Source: Modicisalibacter sp033446685 (GTDB lineage Bacteria > Pseudomonadota > Gammaproteobacteria > Pseudomonadales > Halomonadaceae). From it: 64,000 nt of DNA. Positions 44,931-54,130 of this stretch are shown here, one piece after another. The notes beneath the pieces were generated by a model, which searched no databases, had not been told where the DNA came from, and worked only from the letters and a program-made list of their open reading frames with translations. The position numbers and the translations under genes are program-made. Position 1 is the first letter of the stretch. The number at the start of each line of letters is the position of its first letter. The stretch covers positions 62,001-126,000 of the forward strand of contig NZ_JAWQLY010000004.1 in NCBI RefSeq assembly GCF_033446685.1, read 5' to 3'.

Positions 44931-45317
44931 ATGGATGACAAGCACCGTAGTGACGAGCTGGCCCGCTTGGTCGACCAATGGTACAGCCAGGCGCGCCGCG
45001 TCGATGGCCGCAGCGCGCTGATGGGCGGTGCGCTCGGGCTGTTGCTGAGTAGCCGCCACGGGCGTGGCGTGCTCGGCAAGGCCCTCAAATACGGCGTCGT
45101 GGCCGGGGTCGGAGCGCTGGCCTGGCAGGCGCGCAGCGAACGCGAGCGTGCCGCGTTGCGCTCGCAGGACCTCGTGGGGACGCGGTCCGACGATGGCGCT
45201 CCGCCCGCCGGGACGCCGGTCGCCGGGACGCCGGTCGCCGGGAAGCCGGTCGCCGGGAAGCCGGTCGGATCCTTCGCGACGCAGCAGGACGACGCCGAGC
45301 CGCCGCAGGTGCCTTGA
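44931..45317 (+). CDS. short DUF533-like protein with repeat tail
   Basis: A 128-residue protein. Residues 1-75 resemble the N-terminal half of DUF533/YebE proteins, with a glycine-rich hydrophobic part (SALMGGALGLLLSSRHGRG and KYGVVAGVGALAWQA). The C-terminal TerB-like domain of YebE is missing; instead there is an Ala/Gly/Pro/Val repeat (four AGxPV units) and an acidic end. ATG 44931 has GGAGAAG upstream; the frame is open back to 44808. It could be a membrane-anchored or truncated relative. Confidence 0.65.
   Translation: MDDKHRSDELARLVDQWYSQARRVDGRSALMGGALGLLLSSRHGRGVLGKALKYGVVAGVGALAWQARSERERAALRSQDLVGTRSDDGAPPAGTPVAGTPVAGKPVAGKPVGSFATQQDDAEPPQVP
45207..45266 (+). repeat. four tandem copies of a 15-base unit inside the DUF533-like gene
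   Basis: GCCGGGACGCCGGTC twice (45207-45236) then GCCGGGAAGCCGGTC twice (45237-45266). The unit is in frame and encodes AG(T/K)PV. Copy number is likely to vary between strains without shifting the frame. Confidence 0.9.
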
Positions 45318-45591
45318 TCGCGCAACTGGCTTTCATTGCCGGGCGGTCGCCGACGGTGTTCGGCGTCCGCTCCTGACGCTGTATCCCGCCCTGGCGTGAC
45401 GCCCGTAATCCGAGCGTCGCGCCTCCGCCTTTCCTGGCCATCCAGACCTATTTCTGACGTTGCCGCAGGCGAGTCGGCCCGTCATGACCCGAAATGAACC
45501 CGCAATCGAATGCTTTTGTTGGCTGCATGACGAGCAAGATGGCGTTACCCTTATCTTGCAGTGCAGCAAAGCCACCACGGGAGCTTTCACC

Positions 45592-48036
45592 ATGTTGCCT
45601 CTTTATGCCTCCATGGCGCAGGCGGCCTCGACCTTTTGGGATCCGCTAGGGATCGGTCGCGCCGCCATCGACTATTGGCGTGACACCGCCGAGCGCGGCG
45701 TGCTCTATCTGGACGTCATGCGACAGCGAGGAAACCAGTACCTCGAGCACATGGAAAAGACCCGCCCCAGCGTACTGGGCTTCGAGACCGAGATGCTGTC
45801 CGACGGGCGTGACCTGTCGCGCCCGGTGAATTACGAGCTGATGCGCGTGCTGCCGCCCGAGGGCGTGGTCATCGACGACAACATGCGTCCGTTCGTCGTC
45901 GTCGATCCGCGCGCCGGCCATGGGCCGGGTATCGGTGGCTTCAAGCCCGATAGCGAGATCGGCGTGGCGCTGCGTGCCGGTCACCCTTGCTACTTCATCG
46001 GTTTCCTGCCGTTTCCGGTACCCGGGCAGACGGTGGAGGACGTCGTCGAGGCCGAGGCACATTTCCTGCGTCAGATCATCGAGCGTCACCCCCAGACCGA
46101 CGAGAAGCCGATGGTCGTCGGCAACTGCCAGGCGGGCTGGCAACTGATGATGGCCGCGGCGCTCGAGCCCGATTGCTTCGGGCCCATCCTGATCGCCGGT
46201 GCGCCGCTCTCCTACTGGGCCGGCGAGCGCGGCAAGGCGCCGATGCGCTACTCCGGCGGGATGCTCGGCGGCAGTTGGCTGACCGTCTTCGCCAGCGACC
46301 TGGGGGCGGGCAATTTCGATGGCGCCTGGCTGGTGCAGAATTTCGAGAAGCTCAACCCGGCCAATACGTTGTGGAGCAAGCAGTACAACCTGTTCGCCAA
46401 CGTCGACAGCGAGGCGCATCGCTATCTGGAGTTCGAACGCTGGTGGGGCGGACACGTGGTCCTGGACGGCGCCGAAATCCAGTACATCGTCGACAACCTG
46501 TTCATCGGCAATCGCTTGAGCAGCGCCCAACTGCAGACAAGCGACGGTCGACGCATCGATCTGCGCAACGTGCGCTCGCCGATCGTGGTGTTTTGCTCGA
46601 AGGGCGACGACATCACGCCGCCGCCCCAGGCGCTGGGCTGGATTCCCGACCTCTACGGCAGTGTCGACGACATCCAGGCCAACGGACAGACCATCGTCTA
46701 TTGCGTCCACGACACCACCGGTCATCTGGGCATCTTCGTCTCGGGCAGCGTCTCGCGCAAGGAGCATACCGAGTTCACGGCGAACATGGACTACATCGAC
46801 ATCCTGCCGCCGGGGCTCTACGAAACCACGGTCAACGAGCGTCCCGCCGGCGAGTCCGCACCGCAGCATGTCGATGGCGATTACCTGCTCGAATTCACCC
46901 CGCGCGATCTCGATGACATCAATGCCATCGTCCAGCCGCTTCACGAGGACGAGCGGCGCTTCGCCACCCTGGCCAGGGTCTCGGAGATCAACCTGGGCTT
47001 GTACCAGCGCTATGCGCAGCCCTGGATGCAGGCGATCATGACCCCCGAGGCGGCGCGCTGGATACGCCGCATGCACCCCATCCGGCTGGGCTACAAGTTG
47101 CTCTCGGATCGCAATCCGGCCAGCGTTCCGCTGCCGGTGATGGCCGATTTCGTCAAGGCCAACCGCGCCCCGGTCGGCAACGACAACCCGTTCCGGGTCG
47201 CCGAGGGCATGGTCTCGGACCAGATCGTCAACGCCCTGAACGCCTTCCGCGATGTGCGCGACCAGGGCATCGAAAAGCTGTTTCTGAAGACCTACGGTCA
47301 GCCCTGGCTGCAGACGTTGGCCGGGCTCGGTGTCGATCGTGGCGAGGTGCCCAATCGCCGCCCGGGGCTCGAGCCCGAGCACAGCCGCTTCATCGCCCAG
47401 CGCATGGAGGCGTTGCGCGGGAAGATCGCCGAGGGCGACAGCCACCACGCGGTGATGCGCGCGCTGATCTTCGTGCTCGGTGGCGCGCCGTCCACCGACG
47501 AGCGCAACTTTCAGCGGCTCAAGGAGACCCGTGCCCAGATCGAGCCGGATATCGACCTGACCGCGTTCAAGGCGCTGGTGCGCGAGCAGTTCTTCATTCT
47601 CAAGCTGGATTCGCTGGCGGCGCTGGAGGCACTGCCGAGGCTGCTCGCGGGCCAGGGCGCGGAAGCCATCGATGCGCATTTGGCGCATATCGAGGATGTG
47701 GTCGCAGCCAGTGCGCCGCTATCCGAGCGTACCCAGGCTCGACTCGAACGGGTGCGCGAACTGTTCGGGCGGGCCAAGCCGGAAACGGCACCCGAGCCGG
47801 CGGTCGAACGGCAAAGCGGCGATGGTGCCAATACGCTCCCAACCAAGCCGATCGGCGATAGCGCCGCGTCTACAAGTGCCTCAAGGGCCGAGGCGGCGAG
47901 CGAAGTACCGGCGGCCGGCAGCGCATCGACCAAGCGCGGCAAGGCCCAGGGACGCGGCTCGAAGAGCAGACGGCGCGGGACGGCCAGTCCGTCCGCCCAA
48001 CGTGGCGATAAGTCGTCGGGTAGCGACGACAGCTGA
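45592..48036 (+). CDS. DUF3141 protein, PhaC-like alpha/beta hydrolase
   Basis: An 814-residue protein. The first 400 residues form an alpha/beta-hydrolase related to polyhydroxyalkanoate synthases: the nucleophile elbow is GNCQAG with Cys179, the acid is in SKGDDITPP (Asp339/340) and the histidine in TTGHLGIFVSG (His378), so a Cys-Asp-His triad is complete. A helical DUF3141 region follows (about 400-730), ending in a Ser/Ala-rich, strongly basic tail of about 70 residues. It could act on polyesters or related acyl-CoA, or bind granules; no phaA, phaB or phasin gene is nearby. ATG 45592 has GGGAG upstream; the frame opens at 45460. Confidence 0.8.
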   Translation: MLPLYASMAQAASTFWDPLGIGRAAIDYWRDTAERGVLYLDVMRQRGNQYLEHMEKTRPSVLGFETEMLSDGRDLSRPVNYELMRVLPPEGVVIDDNMRPFVVVDPRAGHGPGIGGFKPDSEIGVALRAGHPCYFIGFLPFPVPGQTVEDVVEAEAHFLRQIIERHPQTDEKPMVVGNCQAGWQLMMAAALEPDCFGPILIAGAPLSYWAGERGKAPMRYSGGMLGGSWLTVFASDLGAGNFDGAWLVQNFEKLNPANTLWSKQYNLFANVDSEAHRYLEFERWWGGHVVLDGAEIQYIVDNLFIGNRLSSAQLQTSDGRRIDLRNVRSPIVVFCSKGDDITPPPQALGWIPDLYGSVDDIQANGQTIVYCVHDTTGHLGIFVSGSVSRKEHTEFTANMDYIDILPPGLYETTVNERPAGESAPQHVDGDYLLEFTPRDLDDINAIVQPLHEDERRFATLARVSEINLGLYQRYAQPWMQAIMTPEAARWIRRMHPIRLGYKLLSDRNPASVPLPVMADFVKANRAPVGNDNPFRVAEGMVSDQIVNALNAFRDVRDQGIEKLFLKTYGQPWLQTLAGLGVDRGEVPNRRPGLEPEHSRFIAQRMEALRGKIAEGDSHHAVMRALIFVLGGAPSTDERNFQRLKETRAQIEPDIDLTAFKALVREQFFILKLDSLAALEALPRLLAGQGAEAIDAHLAHIEDVVAASAPLSERTQARLERVRELFGRAKPETAPEPAVERQSGDGANTLPTKPIGDSAASTSASRAEAASEVPAAGSASTKRGKAQGRGSKSRRRGTASPSAQRGDKSSGSDDS

Positions 48037-48074
48037 TGATACGCGCCGGCTGGCCGGTGTAACGAGGCGCTCGG

Positions 48075-48111
48075 AAAACGCCCTGACCCGTAGCACGGGT
48101 CAGGGCGTTTT
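48075..48111. terminator. bidirectional terminator between DUF3141 gene and mgsA
   Basis: AAAACGCCCTGACCCG, five-base loop, CGGGTCAGGGCGTTTT: a 16-bp perfect stem with A and T ends for both strands, between convergent genes. Confidence 0.92.
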
Positions 48112-48144
48112 GCGTGGCTCAGGGCCGCCCGGAACATGCCGGAT

Positions 48145-48630
48145 TCAGCGTGCGGCCAGCCAATCGCCGGCATCGGGCGTGTAGATGTCGTAATCTTGCG
48201 CCAGATGGGGCGAGCTGATCATGAAATCGGCGCTGGCGGCGTTGCAGGCGACCGGGATGTTCCACAGCGCGGCCAGCCGCAGCAGGGCCTTGACGTCGGG
48301 GTCGTGAGGCATCGGCGAGAACGGGTCCCAGAAGAACACCAGCAGATCGAGGCGCTGTTCGGCGATGCGTGCGCCGATCTGCTGATCGCCGCCCAGCGGA
48401 CCGCTCATCAAGCCTTCGACCGTGAGCCCCAAGGCCGCCGCAACGCGCTTGGCGGTGGTCCCGGTACCCACCAGCTCGTGACCGGCGAGGGTCTCGCGCC
48501 AGCGTCCGGCCCATTCGAGCAGCTCCGCCTTCTTGGCGTCGTGGGCGATCAGCGCGATGCGCTTTCGCGCCGGCAGCGTCCGCTGTACCTGGCGCCTGGG
48601 GCGCTCGGGGCCGGTAACGACACCGTTCAT
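48145..48630 (-). CDS. mgsA: methylglyoxal synthase
   Basis: MgsA turns dihydroxyacetone phosphate into methylglyoxal and phosphate, a bypass used when sugar phosphates pile up. The 161-residue product has IALIAHDAKK, the phosphate-binding TGTTAKRV, catalytic GPLGGDQQIGARIAE and FFWDPFSPMPHDPDV. Its ATG overlaps the pyk stop (ATGA at 48627-48630), so synthesis is coupled to pyruvate kinase, unusual as far as I know. Confidence 0.93.
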   Translation of the reverse strand: MNGVVTGPERPRRQVQRTLPARKRIALIAHDAKKAELLEWAGRWRETLAGHELVGTGTTAKRVAAALGLTVEGLMSGPLGGDQQIGARIAEQRLDLLVFFWDPFSPMPHDPDVKALLRLAALWNIPVACNAASADFMISSPHLAQDYDIYTPDAGDWLAAR

Positions 48631-50099
48631 GCCAGCGCTTCCAAGTCGAGAATCTTCATCGAGTTGGTTCCGCCGTGGGCATTCATGTGATCGCCGCGGG
48701 TCAGGATCACGTGATCGCCGGGCTCGGCGATACCGCGGTCGCGGAGCAGTCGCAGTGCGCGGGCGTCGAGCTCCTCGGCGGGGATGTCGGTGGTGTCGAA
48801 CGGCAGCGAGACCACGCCACGATAAAGCGCCATGCGTCGCTGGGCGATGGGGCTGTGGGCCAGCCCGACGATCGGCAGGCCCGAGCGGATCCGCGACGCG
48901 ATCAGCGGCGTGTAGCCGGTGGCGGTCATGCAGGCGATCGCCGCCACGCCGGCGAGATGGTTGGCGGCATACATGGCGGACAGCGCCACCGTTTCGTCGA
49001 TCCGGGTGAAGTCCTCGTGGATGCGGTGCTTGGACTCCTGGATACTGCGTTCACGCTCGGCGCCCAGGCACAGGCGCTGCATCGCCTCGACGGTCTCGAC
49101 CGGATAATCGCCGGCGGCGGTCTCGGCGGAGAGCATCACCGCATCGGTGCCGTCGAGCACGGCGTTGGCGACGTCGAACACCTCGGCGCGGGTCGGCAGC
49201 GGCGAGGTGATCATCGACTCCATCATCTGGGTGGCGGTGATCACCGCCCGGTTGAGGCTACGCGCGCGCTGGATCAGACGCTTCTGCACGCCGATCAACT
49301 GGGCGTCGCCGATCTCCACGCCGAGATCGCCGCGCGCCACCATCACCGCCTCGGAGGCACGGATGATGTCGTCCATCACCTCGGGATCGGCGACCGCCTC
49401 GGCGCGTTCGATCTTGGCCACCAGGCCGATCTCGGCACCGGCCTCGCCGAGCAGTTCGCGGGCCAGCTGCATGTCGGCCGCCGAGCGCGGGAACGATACG
49501 GCGAGATAGTCGACGCCGATGTCGATGGCGGTCTTGAGGTCTTCGCGGTCCTTGTCGGTGAGGGCCGCCGCCGACAGGCCGCCGCCCTGCTTGTTGATGC
49601 CCTTGTTGTTGGACAGCTTGCCGCCGACGCGCACCTTGGTGTGGACCCGCGGCGGCTCGACCTTGACCACTTCCAGCTCGAGGCGGCCGTCGTCGAGCAG
49701 CAGCACGTCGCCGGCACTGACGTCGTCGGCCAACGTCTTGTAGTCGCAGCCGACCTGGGTGGCGTCGCCGGCATCGCGCTCGAGCGACACGTCGAGGATG
49801 AAGGTCTGATCCTCGACGAGCGTGACCGGACCGTCGGCGAAGCGGGCGATGCGAATCTTCGGGCCTTGCAGGTCACCGAGCGCCGCGACGCTGCGGCCGT
49901 GACGTTCGGCGGCCTCGCGCACCTCGCTCAGGCGGCGGCGGTGATCCTCGGGCGAGCCGTGCGAAAAGTTCAGCCGCACCACGTCGACCCCGGCGCGGAT
50001 GAGTTCGTCGAGCACGCCCTCGCGATCGCTGGCGGGGCCCAGGGTGGCGACGATCTTGGTGCGGCGAAGGGGGGCGTGGCCGTGCAAGGCGTCCGGCAT
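48627..50099 (-). CDS. pyk: pyruvate kinase
   Basis: A 490-residue enzyme making pyruvate and ATP from phosphoenolpyruvate. Seen: TKIVATLGPAS, RLNFSHG, the catalytic lysine region GLVAKIERAEAV, MVARGDLGVEIG and ATQMMESMI. ATG 50099 with AAGGAG upstream is well supported. A HexR-like palindrome lies 122 bases upstream (50221-50238). Confidence 0.95.
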   Translation of the reverse strand: MPDALHGHAPLRRTKIVATLGPASDREGVLDELIRAGVDVVRLNFSHGSPEDHRRRLSEVREAAERHGRSVAALGDLQGPKIRIARFADGPVTLVEDQTFILDVSLERDAGDATQVGCDYKTLADDVSAGDVLLLDDGRLELEVVKVEPPRVHTKVRVGGKLSNNKGINKQGGGLSAAALTDKDREDLKTAIDIGVDYLAVSFPRSAADMQLARELLGEAGAEIGLVAKIERAEAVADPEVMDDIIRASEAVMVARGDLGVEIGDAQLIGVQKRLIQRARSLNRAVITATQMMESMITSPLPTRAEVFDVANAVLDGTDAVMLSAETAAGDYPVETVEAMQRLCLGAERERSIQESKHRIHEDFTRIDETVALSAMYAANHLAGVAAIACMTATGYTPLIASRIRSGLPIVGLAHSPIAQRRMALYRGVVSLPFDTTDIPAEELDARALRLLRDRGIAEPGDHVILTRGDHMNAHGGTNSMKILDLEALA

Positions 50100-50541
50100 G
50101 AGAAGCTCCTTACTGCTCGGGTACTGTCTCTGTAAAGGTGGCAACGATCGACCGCCATGCAAAGCTTTTTTGCGCGCAAAGCCGTTTATGAAAGCCCGGC
50201 GGCTCGTGCCTTCGACAACATGTAGTCATTTTACTACATCATAGTACAGCACGTTGCCGCCTAACGTGAAAGCCGTCCGCGACCATGTCCCGACAGGTCC
50301 GGTTAAAGGCAGGCCGGGATCATGCCGGTCGTCGACACGAGCTTGCGCGATGCCTGGCAGCGCGGCTAGTGTCATGAAAACCCGCGCCGGACCCGACTCG
50401 AACGCGCCGCCGTGCAGCGACTGGCGCCAAGCGAATGGCTGGGGTAGGGTAAGCGCATTTTGTCACCGGCGTTCGCGTTCGGTACGTCGCACACGTCGCC
50501 GCGTCATGCATGCGGACTCGACACGTAGAAAGTGGAGCACT
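50100..50541. other. divergent promoter region between pyk and topA, 442 bases
   Basis: Holds the pyk upstream region with the HexR-like palindrome and, further on, the promoter of topA. The open frame that leads into topA from 50254 has no good start and is not used. No other gene, repeat or RNA was recognised. Confidence 0.5.
50221..50238. promoter_or_regulatory. HexR-like operator upstream of pyk (candidate)
   Basis: TGTAGT-CATTTT-ACTACA, an 18-base perfect inverted repeat, followed by a -10-like TACTAT on the minus strand (50247-50242 region). The shape (TGTA-rT ... AyTACA) and the place before pyruvate kinase fit HexR, the RpiR-type repressor of central carbon genes, whose known sites are usually slightly shorter. 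No hexR gene is in the window. Confidence 0.45.
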
Positions 50542-53190
50542 ATGGGCAAGTCACTGGTCATCGTTGAGTCGCCAGCCAAGGCCAAGACGATCAACAAGTA
50601 CCTCGGCAACGATTTCATCGTGAAGTCGAGCGTCGGCCATATCCGCGACCTGCCGACCAGCGGCTCCGGCAAGAACGCCAGCGATCCCAAGGAGCGCGCC
50701 AGGCAGGCGGCGGCGACACGCAAGATGTCGCCCGAGGAGAAGGCCGTCTACAAGAAGCAGAAGTCCTGGCATCAGCTGGTACGGCGCATGGGCATCGACC
50801 CGGAGCATGGCTGGCAGGCCAACTACGAGGTCCTGCCGGGCAAGGAGAAGGTCGTCGAAGAACTGGCCAAACTGGCCAGGAAGGCCGACACCATCTATCT
50901 CGCTACCGACTTGGACCGCGAGGGGGAGGCGATAGCCTGGCACCTGCGCGAGACCATCGGCGGCGAGGATACCCGCTACAAGCGGGTGGTGTTCAACGAG
51001 ATCACCAAGAACGCGATCCAGGAGGCCTTCAAGGAACCGGGCAGCCTCAACATGCCGCGCGTCGAGGCGCAGCAGACGCGGCGCTTCCTCGACCGGGTGG
51101 TCGGTTTCATGCTCTCGCCGCTGTTGTGGAGCAAGGTCGCCCGCGGCCTCTCCGCGGGCCGGGTGCAATCGGTGGCGGTGCGGTTGATCGTCGAGCGCGA
51201 GCGCGAGATCCGCGCCTTCGTCCCCGAAGAGTTCTGGGACGTGCATGCCGACCTGGTCCCCGGGGGCGGGGCCGGCAAGGACACAGCCGAGCCGGTGCGT
51301 TTCGAACTGGCGCGCCAGGACGGCAAGCCGTTCCGGCCCACTTCCGAGGCCGAGACCCTAGAGCGCATCGCACCGCTTCACAAGGCCGAGCTGGCGATCA
51401 CCGCACGCGAGGAGAAGCCGACCCGCTCCAAGCCCAATGCGCCGTTCATCACCTCGACCCTGCAGCAGGCCGCGAGCGGCCGGCTGGGGTTCTCGGTGAA
51501 GAAGACCATGACCCTGGCCCAGCGTCTCTACGAAGCGGGTTACATCACCTACATGCGGACCGACTCCACCAACCTTTCGCAGGAAGCGGTGAATGGCGTG
51601 CGCGACTATATCGAGGGTCAGTTCGGCAAGCGCTACCTGCCCGAGGCGCCGCTGCGCTACTCGAGCAAGGAGGGCGCCCAGGAGGCCCACGAAGCGATCC
51701 GTCCCTCCGAGGTGACGCGCACCGCCACCGACCTGGCCGGCATGGAGCGCGATGCCGAGCGGCTCTACGAGTTGATCTGGCGCCAGTTCGTGGCCTGCCA
51801 GATGACCCCGGCCGAGTACCTGTCGACCACGCTGACCGTCGAGACCCAGGGCTTCGAGCTGCGCGCCAAGGGCCGCGTGCTCAAGTTCGACGGCTACACC
51901 CGGGTCATGAAGCCGCTCGGCAAGAAGGATGAAGACCAGACGCTGCCCGATCTGGCCGAGGGCACCGCGATGAGTCTCGAGCGACTCGACCCGCAGCAAC
52001 ACTTCACCAAGCCACCGGCGCGCTACACCGAGGCGAGTCTGGTCAAGGAGCTGGAAAAGCGCGGCATCGGTCGCCCATCGACCTACGCCTCGATCATCTC
52101 GACCATTCAGGATCGCGGCTACGTCAAGCTCGAAAGCCGGCGCTTCTATGCCGAGAAGCTCGGCGATATCGTCACCGACCGGCTGGCCGAGTCGTTCAGC
52201 GACCTGATGGATTACGGTTTTACCGCGCGCATGGAGGACCGCCTCGACGAGATCGCCGAAGGCGAGCGCAACTGGCGGGCGCTGCTCGACGACTTCTACG
52301 CCGAATTCCGGGCCAAGCTGGAAACGGCCGAGGGCGAACAGGGCATGCGCCCCAATCAGCCGGTGCCCACCGATATCGACTGTCCCAAGTGTGGGCGCAA
52401 GATGCAGATTCGCACCGCCTCGACCGGCGTATTCCTGGGCTGCTCGGGCTACAACCTGCCGCCCAAGGAGCGTTGCAAGACCACCATCGACCTGATCCCC
52501 GGCGAAGAGGCGGTCGCCGCCGAGGCGGGCGAGGACGCCGAGACTGATGCGCTGCGCGCCAAGCACCGCTGCCCCAAGTGCGGCACGGCGATGGACAGCT
52601 ACCTGATCGACGAGACCCGCAAGCTGCATATCTGCGGCAATAGCCCCGACTGTGACGGCCACGAGATCGAGACCGGCAAGTTCAAGCTCAAGGGCTACGA
52701 AGGGCCGACCATCGAATGCGACAAGTGCGGCAGCGACATGCAGTTGAAGTCGGGCCGCTTCGGCAAGTACTTCGGCTGCACCAACGAGGACTGCAAGAAT
52801 ACCCGCAAGCTGCTCAGAAGCGGCGAGGTGGCGCCGCCCAAGATGGATCCGATTCCGATGCCCGAGCTGGCCTGCCAGAAGGTCGACGACCACTACGTGC
52901 TGCGTGACGGCGCCAGTGGACTGTTTCTCGCCGCCAGCCAGTTTCCCAAGAACCGCGAGACCCGCGCGCCGCTGGTCGCCGAACTCAAGTCCCACGCCAA
53001 GGAACTGCCCGAGAAGTACCACTTCCTGCTCGATGCCCCGGCCCAGGATCCCGACGGTCGGCCGGCGCAGATCCGCTTCTCGCGCAAGACCAAGAGCCAG
53101 TACGTGATGACCGACGAGGAGGGCAAGGCGACCGGCTGGAAGGCGACGTTTGATGATGGTCGCTGGCAGGTCGAGGACAAGCGCAAGTGA
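50542..53190 (+). CDS. topA: DNA topoisomerase I
   Basis: TopA relaxes negative supercoils. The 882-residue protein starts MGKSLVIVESPAKAKTINKY with the Toprim glutamate, has the DLDREGEAIAWHL metal site, the active-site tyrosine in YITYMRTDS, and three C-terminal zinc ribbons (CPKCGRKM, CPKCGTAM, CDKCGSDM starts), then a zinc-free tail (E. coli 865 residues). ATG 50542 has GGAG upstream. The stop overlaps the next gene (GTGA). Confidence 0.96.
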   Translation: MGKSLVIVESPAKAKTINKYLGNDFIVKSSVGHIRDLPTSGSGKNASDPKERARQAAATRKMSPEEKAVYKKQKSWHQLVRRMGIDPEHGWQANYEVLPGKEKVVEELAKLARKADTIYLATDLDREGEAIAWHLRETIGGEDTRYKRVVFNEITKNAIQEAFKEPGSLNMPRVEAQQTRRFLDRVVGFMLSPLLWSKVARGLSAGRVQSVAVRLIVEREREIRAFVPEEFWDVHADLVPGGGAGKDTAEPVRFELARQDGKPFRPTSEAETLERIAPLHKAELAITAREEKPTRSKPNAPFITSTLQQAASGRLGFSVKKTMTLAQRLYEAGYITYMRTDSTNLSQEAVNGVRDYIEGQFGKRYLPEAPLRYSSKEGAQEAHEAIRPSEVTRTATDLAGMERDAERLYELIWRQFVACQMTPAEYLSTTLTVETQGFELRAKGRVLKFDGYTRVMKPLGKKDEDQTLPDLAEGTAMSLERLDPQQHFTKPPARYTEASLVKELEKRGIGRPSTYASIISTIQDRGYVKLESRRFYAEKLGDIVTDRLAESFSDLMDYGFTARMEDRLDEIAEGERNWRALLDDFYAEFRAKLETAEGEQGMRPNQPVPTDIDCPKCGRKMQIRTASTGVFLGCSGYNLPPKERCKTTIDLIPGEEAVAAEAGEDAETDALRAKHRCPKCGTAMDSYLIDETRKLHICGNSPDCDGHEIETGKFKLKGYEGPTIECDKCGSDMQLKSGRFGKYFGCTNEDCKNTRKLLRSGEVAPPKMDPIPMPELACQKVDDHYVLRDGASGLFLAASQFPKNRETRAPLVAELKSHAKELPEKYHFLLDAPAQDPDGRPAQIRFSRKTKSQYVMTDEEGKATGWKATFDDGRWQVEDKRK

Positions 53191-53645
53191 CCCCGCGGGG
53201 ACGCACCAATCAGCTGCTCTACCAGGCCGAGTTGCTGCTGGCCTGCGAGGCCGGCGACGACGAGCATGCCGTGGCGCGACGTATGGCCGTCGAGGAGGGC
53301 GCGCTGGGGCTGGCCGAACAGGCGCTCAATGCGGCGTTGCGCGAACTTACCGAGCATGCCGCGCTTAAGCGTCACGACTGGCGGGAGCTGCTCGAAGGGC
53401 AGGGCGAGGGCGTCGCCGAGCTGCGCCGGCTGCGGGTGTTGCGCGACGATCCCGAAAGCTGGCTTGCGAGGCTCTGTCAGCGGCTGCACGCGCTTCACGG
53501 TGTCGAGGGCGCGGCGCGGCGCGAGGCGAGCGATTCGCTGATCGTCGCCGTCGACCGGCTGTCGCTGGGCGACGAGTTGCGCTGGTGCCTGCGCGCTTTC
53601 AAGGACGAACTCGCCGCGTTGCGCGAAACCAGCGTCGAGTGGTGA
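53187..53645 (+). CDS. conserved helical protein next to topA (DUF6586-like)
   Basis: A 152-residue all-helical soluble protein starting (GTG)TPRGRTNQLLYQAELLL, with heptad-like leucines. A similar small gene follows topA in Pseudomonas, so the association is old. It overlaps topA by four bases, so both are translated together. No catalytic motif is visible; a helper role with topoisomerase is only inferred from position. Confidence 0.75.
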   Translation: MTPRGRTNQLLYQAELLLACEAGDDEHAVARRMAVEEGALGLAEQALNAALRELTEHAALKRHDWRELLEGQGEGVAELRRLRVLRDDPESWLARLCQRLHALHGVEGAARREASDSLIVAVDRLSLGDELRWCLRAFKDELAALRETSVEW

Positions 53646-53685
53646 CGCCCAGGCGCGGTAAGTGTTAGGCTGTCGTTATAGAACA

Positions 53686-53718
53686 ACGACCATGGCCGTA
53701 TGCCGTGGTCGTTTTTTT
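53686..53718 (+). terminator. terminator of the topA operon
   Basis: ACGACCATGGC, five-base loop, GCCGTGGTCGT with one G-T pair, followed by seven T on the plus strand. Confidence 0.9.
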
Positions 53719-53766
53719 GTAGCCGTGGCGCAATCAGTCGCCATGGCGCAATGAGCCGAGGTGACC

Positions 53767-54006
53767 GTGTCAGAGACCGCCGTTTTGGAAATCGTCGAAC
53801 TCGCCGATGGCGAGTTCGTGCTGCGTCCCGCCGATGAAGGCGAGGGCGAGCCGCTGTTGAGCATCCGCATCTCCGAGGAGGCCGCCGAACTGCTGCGTCA
53901 GAGTCGCTTCGAGGTGGCGCGGAAGATGATCGATCATGCGATAACCCAGACCACCCTGTGGGAGGGCGAAAAGGACGAAACGTCGCTTCCCGAGACGATG
54001 CATTGA
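53767..54006 (+). CDS. conserved hypothetical protein, 79 residues
   Basis: A short acidic protein reading (GTG)SETAVLEIVELADGEFVL..., with ISEEAAELLRQ and VARKMIDHAI. A similar small gene lies near topA and lexA in Pseudomonas. Start is either GTG 53767 (GAGG at 53758-53761) or GTG 53761. A strong terminator separates it from the upstream operon, so it has its own promoter. Function unknown. Confidence 0.7.
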   Translation: MSETAVLEIVELADGEFVLRPADEGEGEPLLSIRISEEAAELLRQSRFEVARKMIDHAITQTTLWEGEKDETSLPETMH

Positions 54007-54130
54007 GGGTGGGGCGCTTCGCTTCGTCCGGTCATGAGTGAAATTCATGCAGGACCTGAGCGGTATCCGTTAGTCAACTCACGATAGCCCCGGCATAGTG
54101 TGATCGACCTTTCATTCAGGGAGCTGCACT

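Noticed and set aside
45207..45266. Short repeats as a CRISPR-like array
   Set aside because: The four 15-base units are directly adjacent without spacers, in frame within a gene.
45646..47688. A 680-codon frame antisense to the DUF3141 gene
   Set aside because: The DUF3141 frame has a good ribosome site and a recognisable hydrolase triad; the antisense frame has neither.
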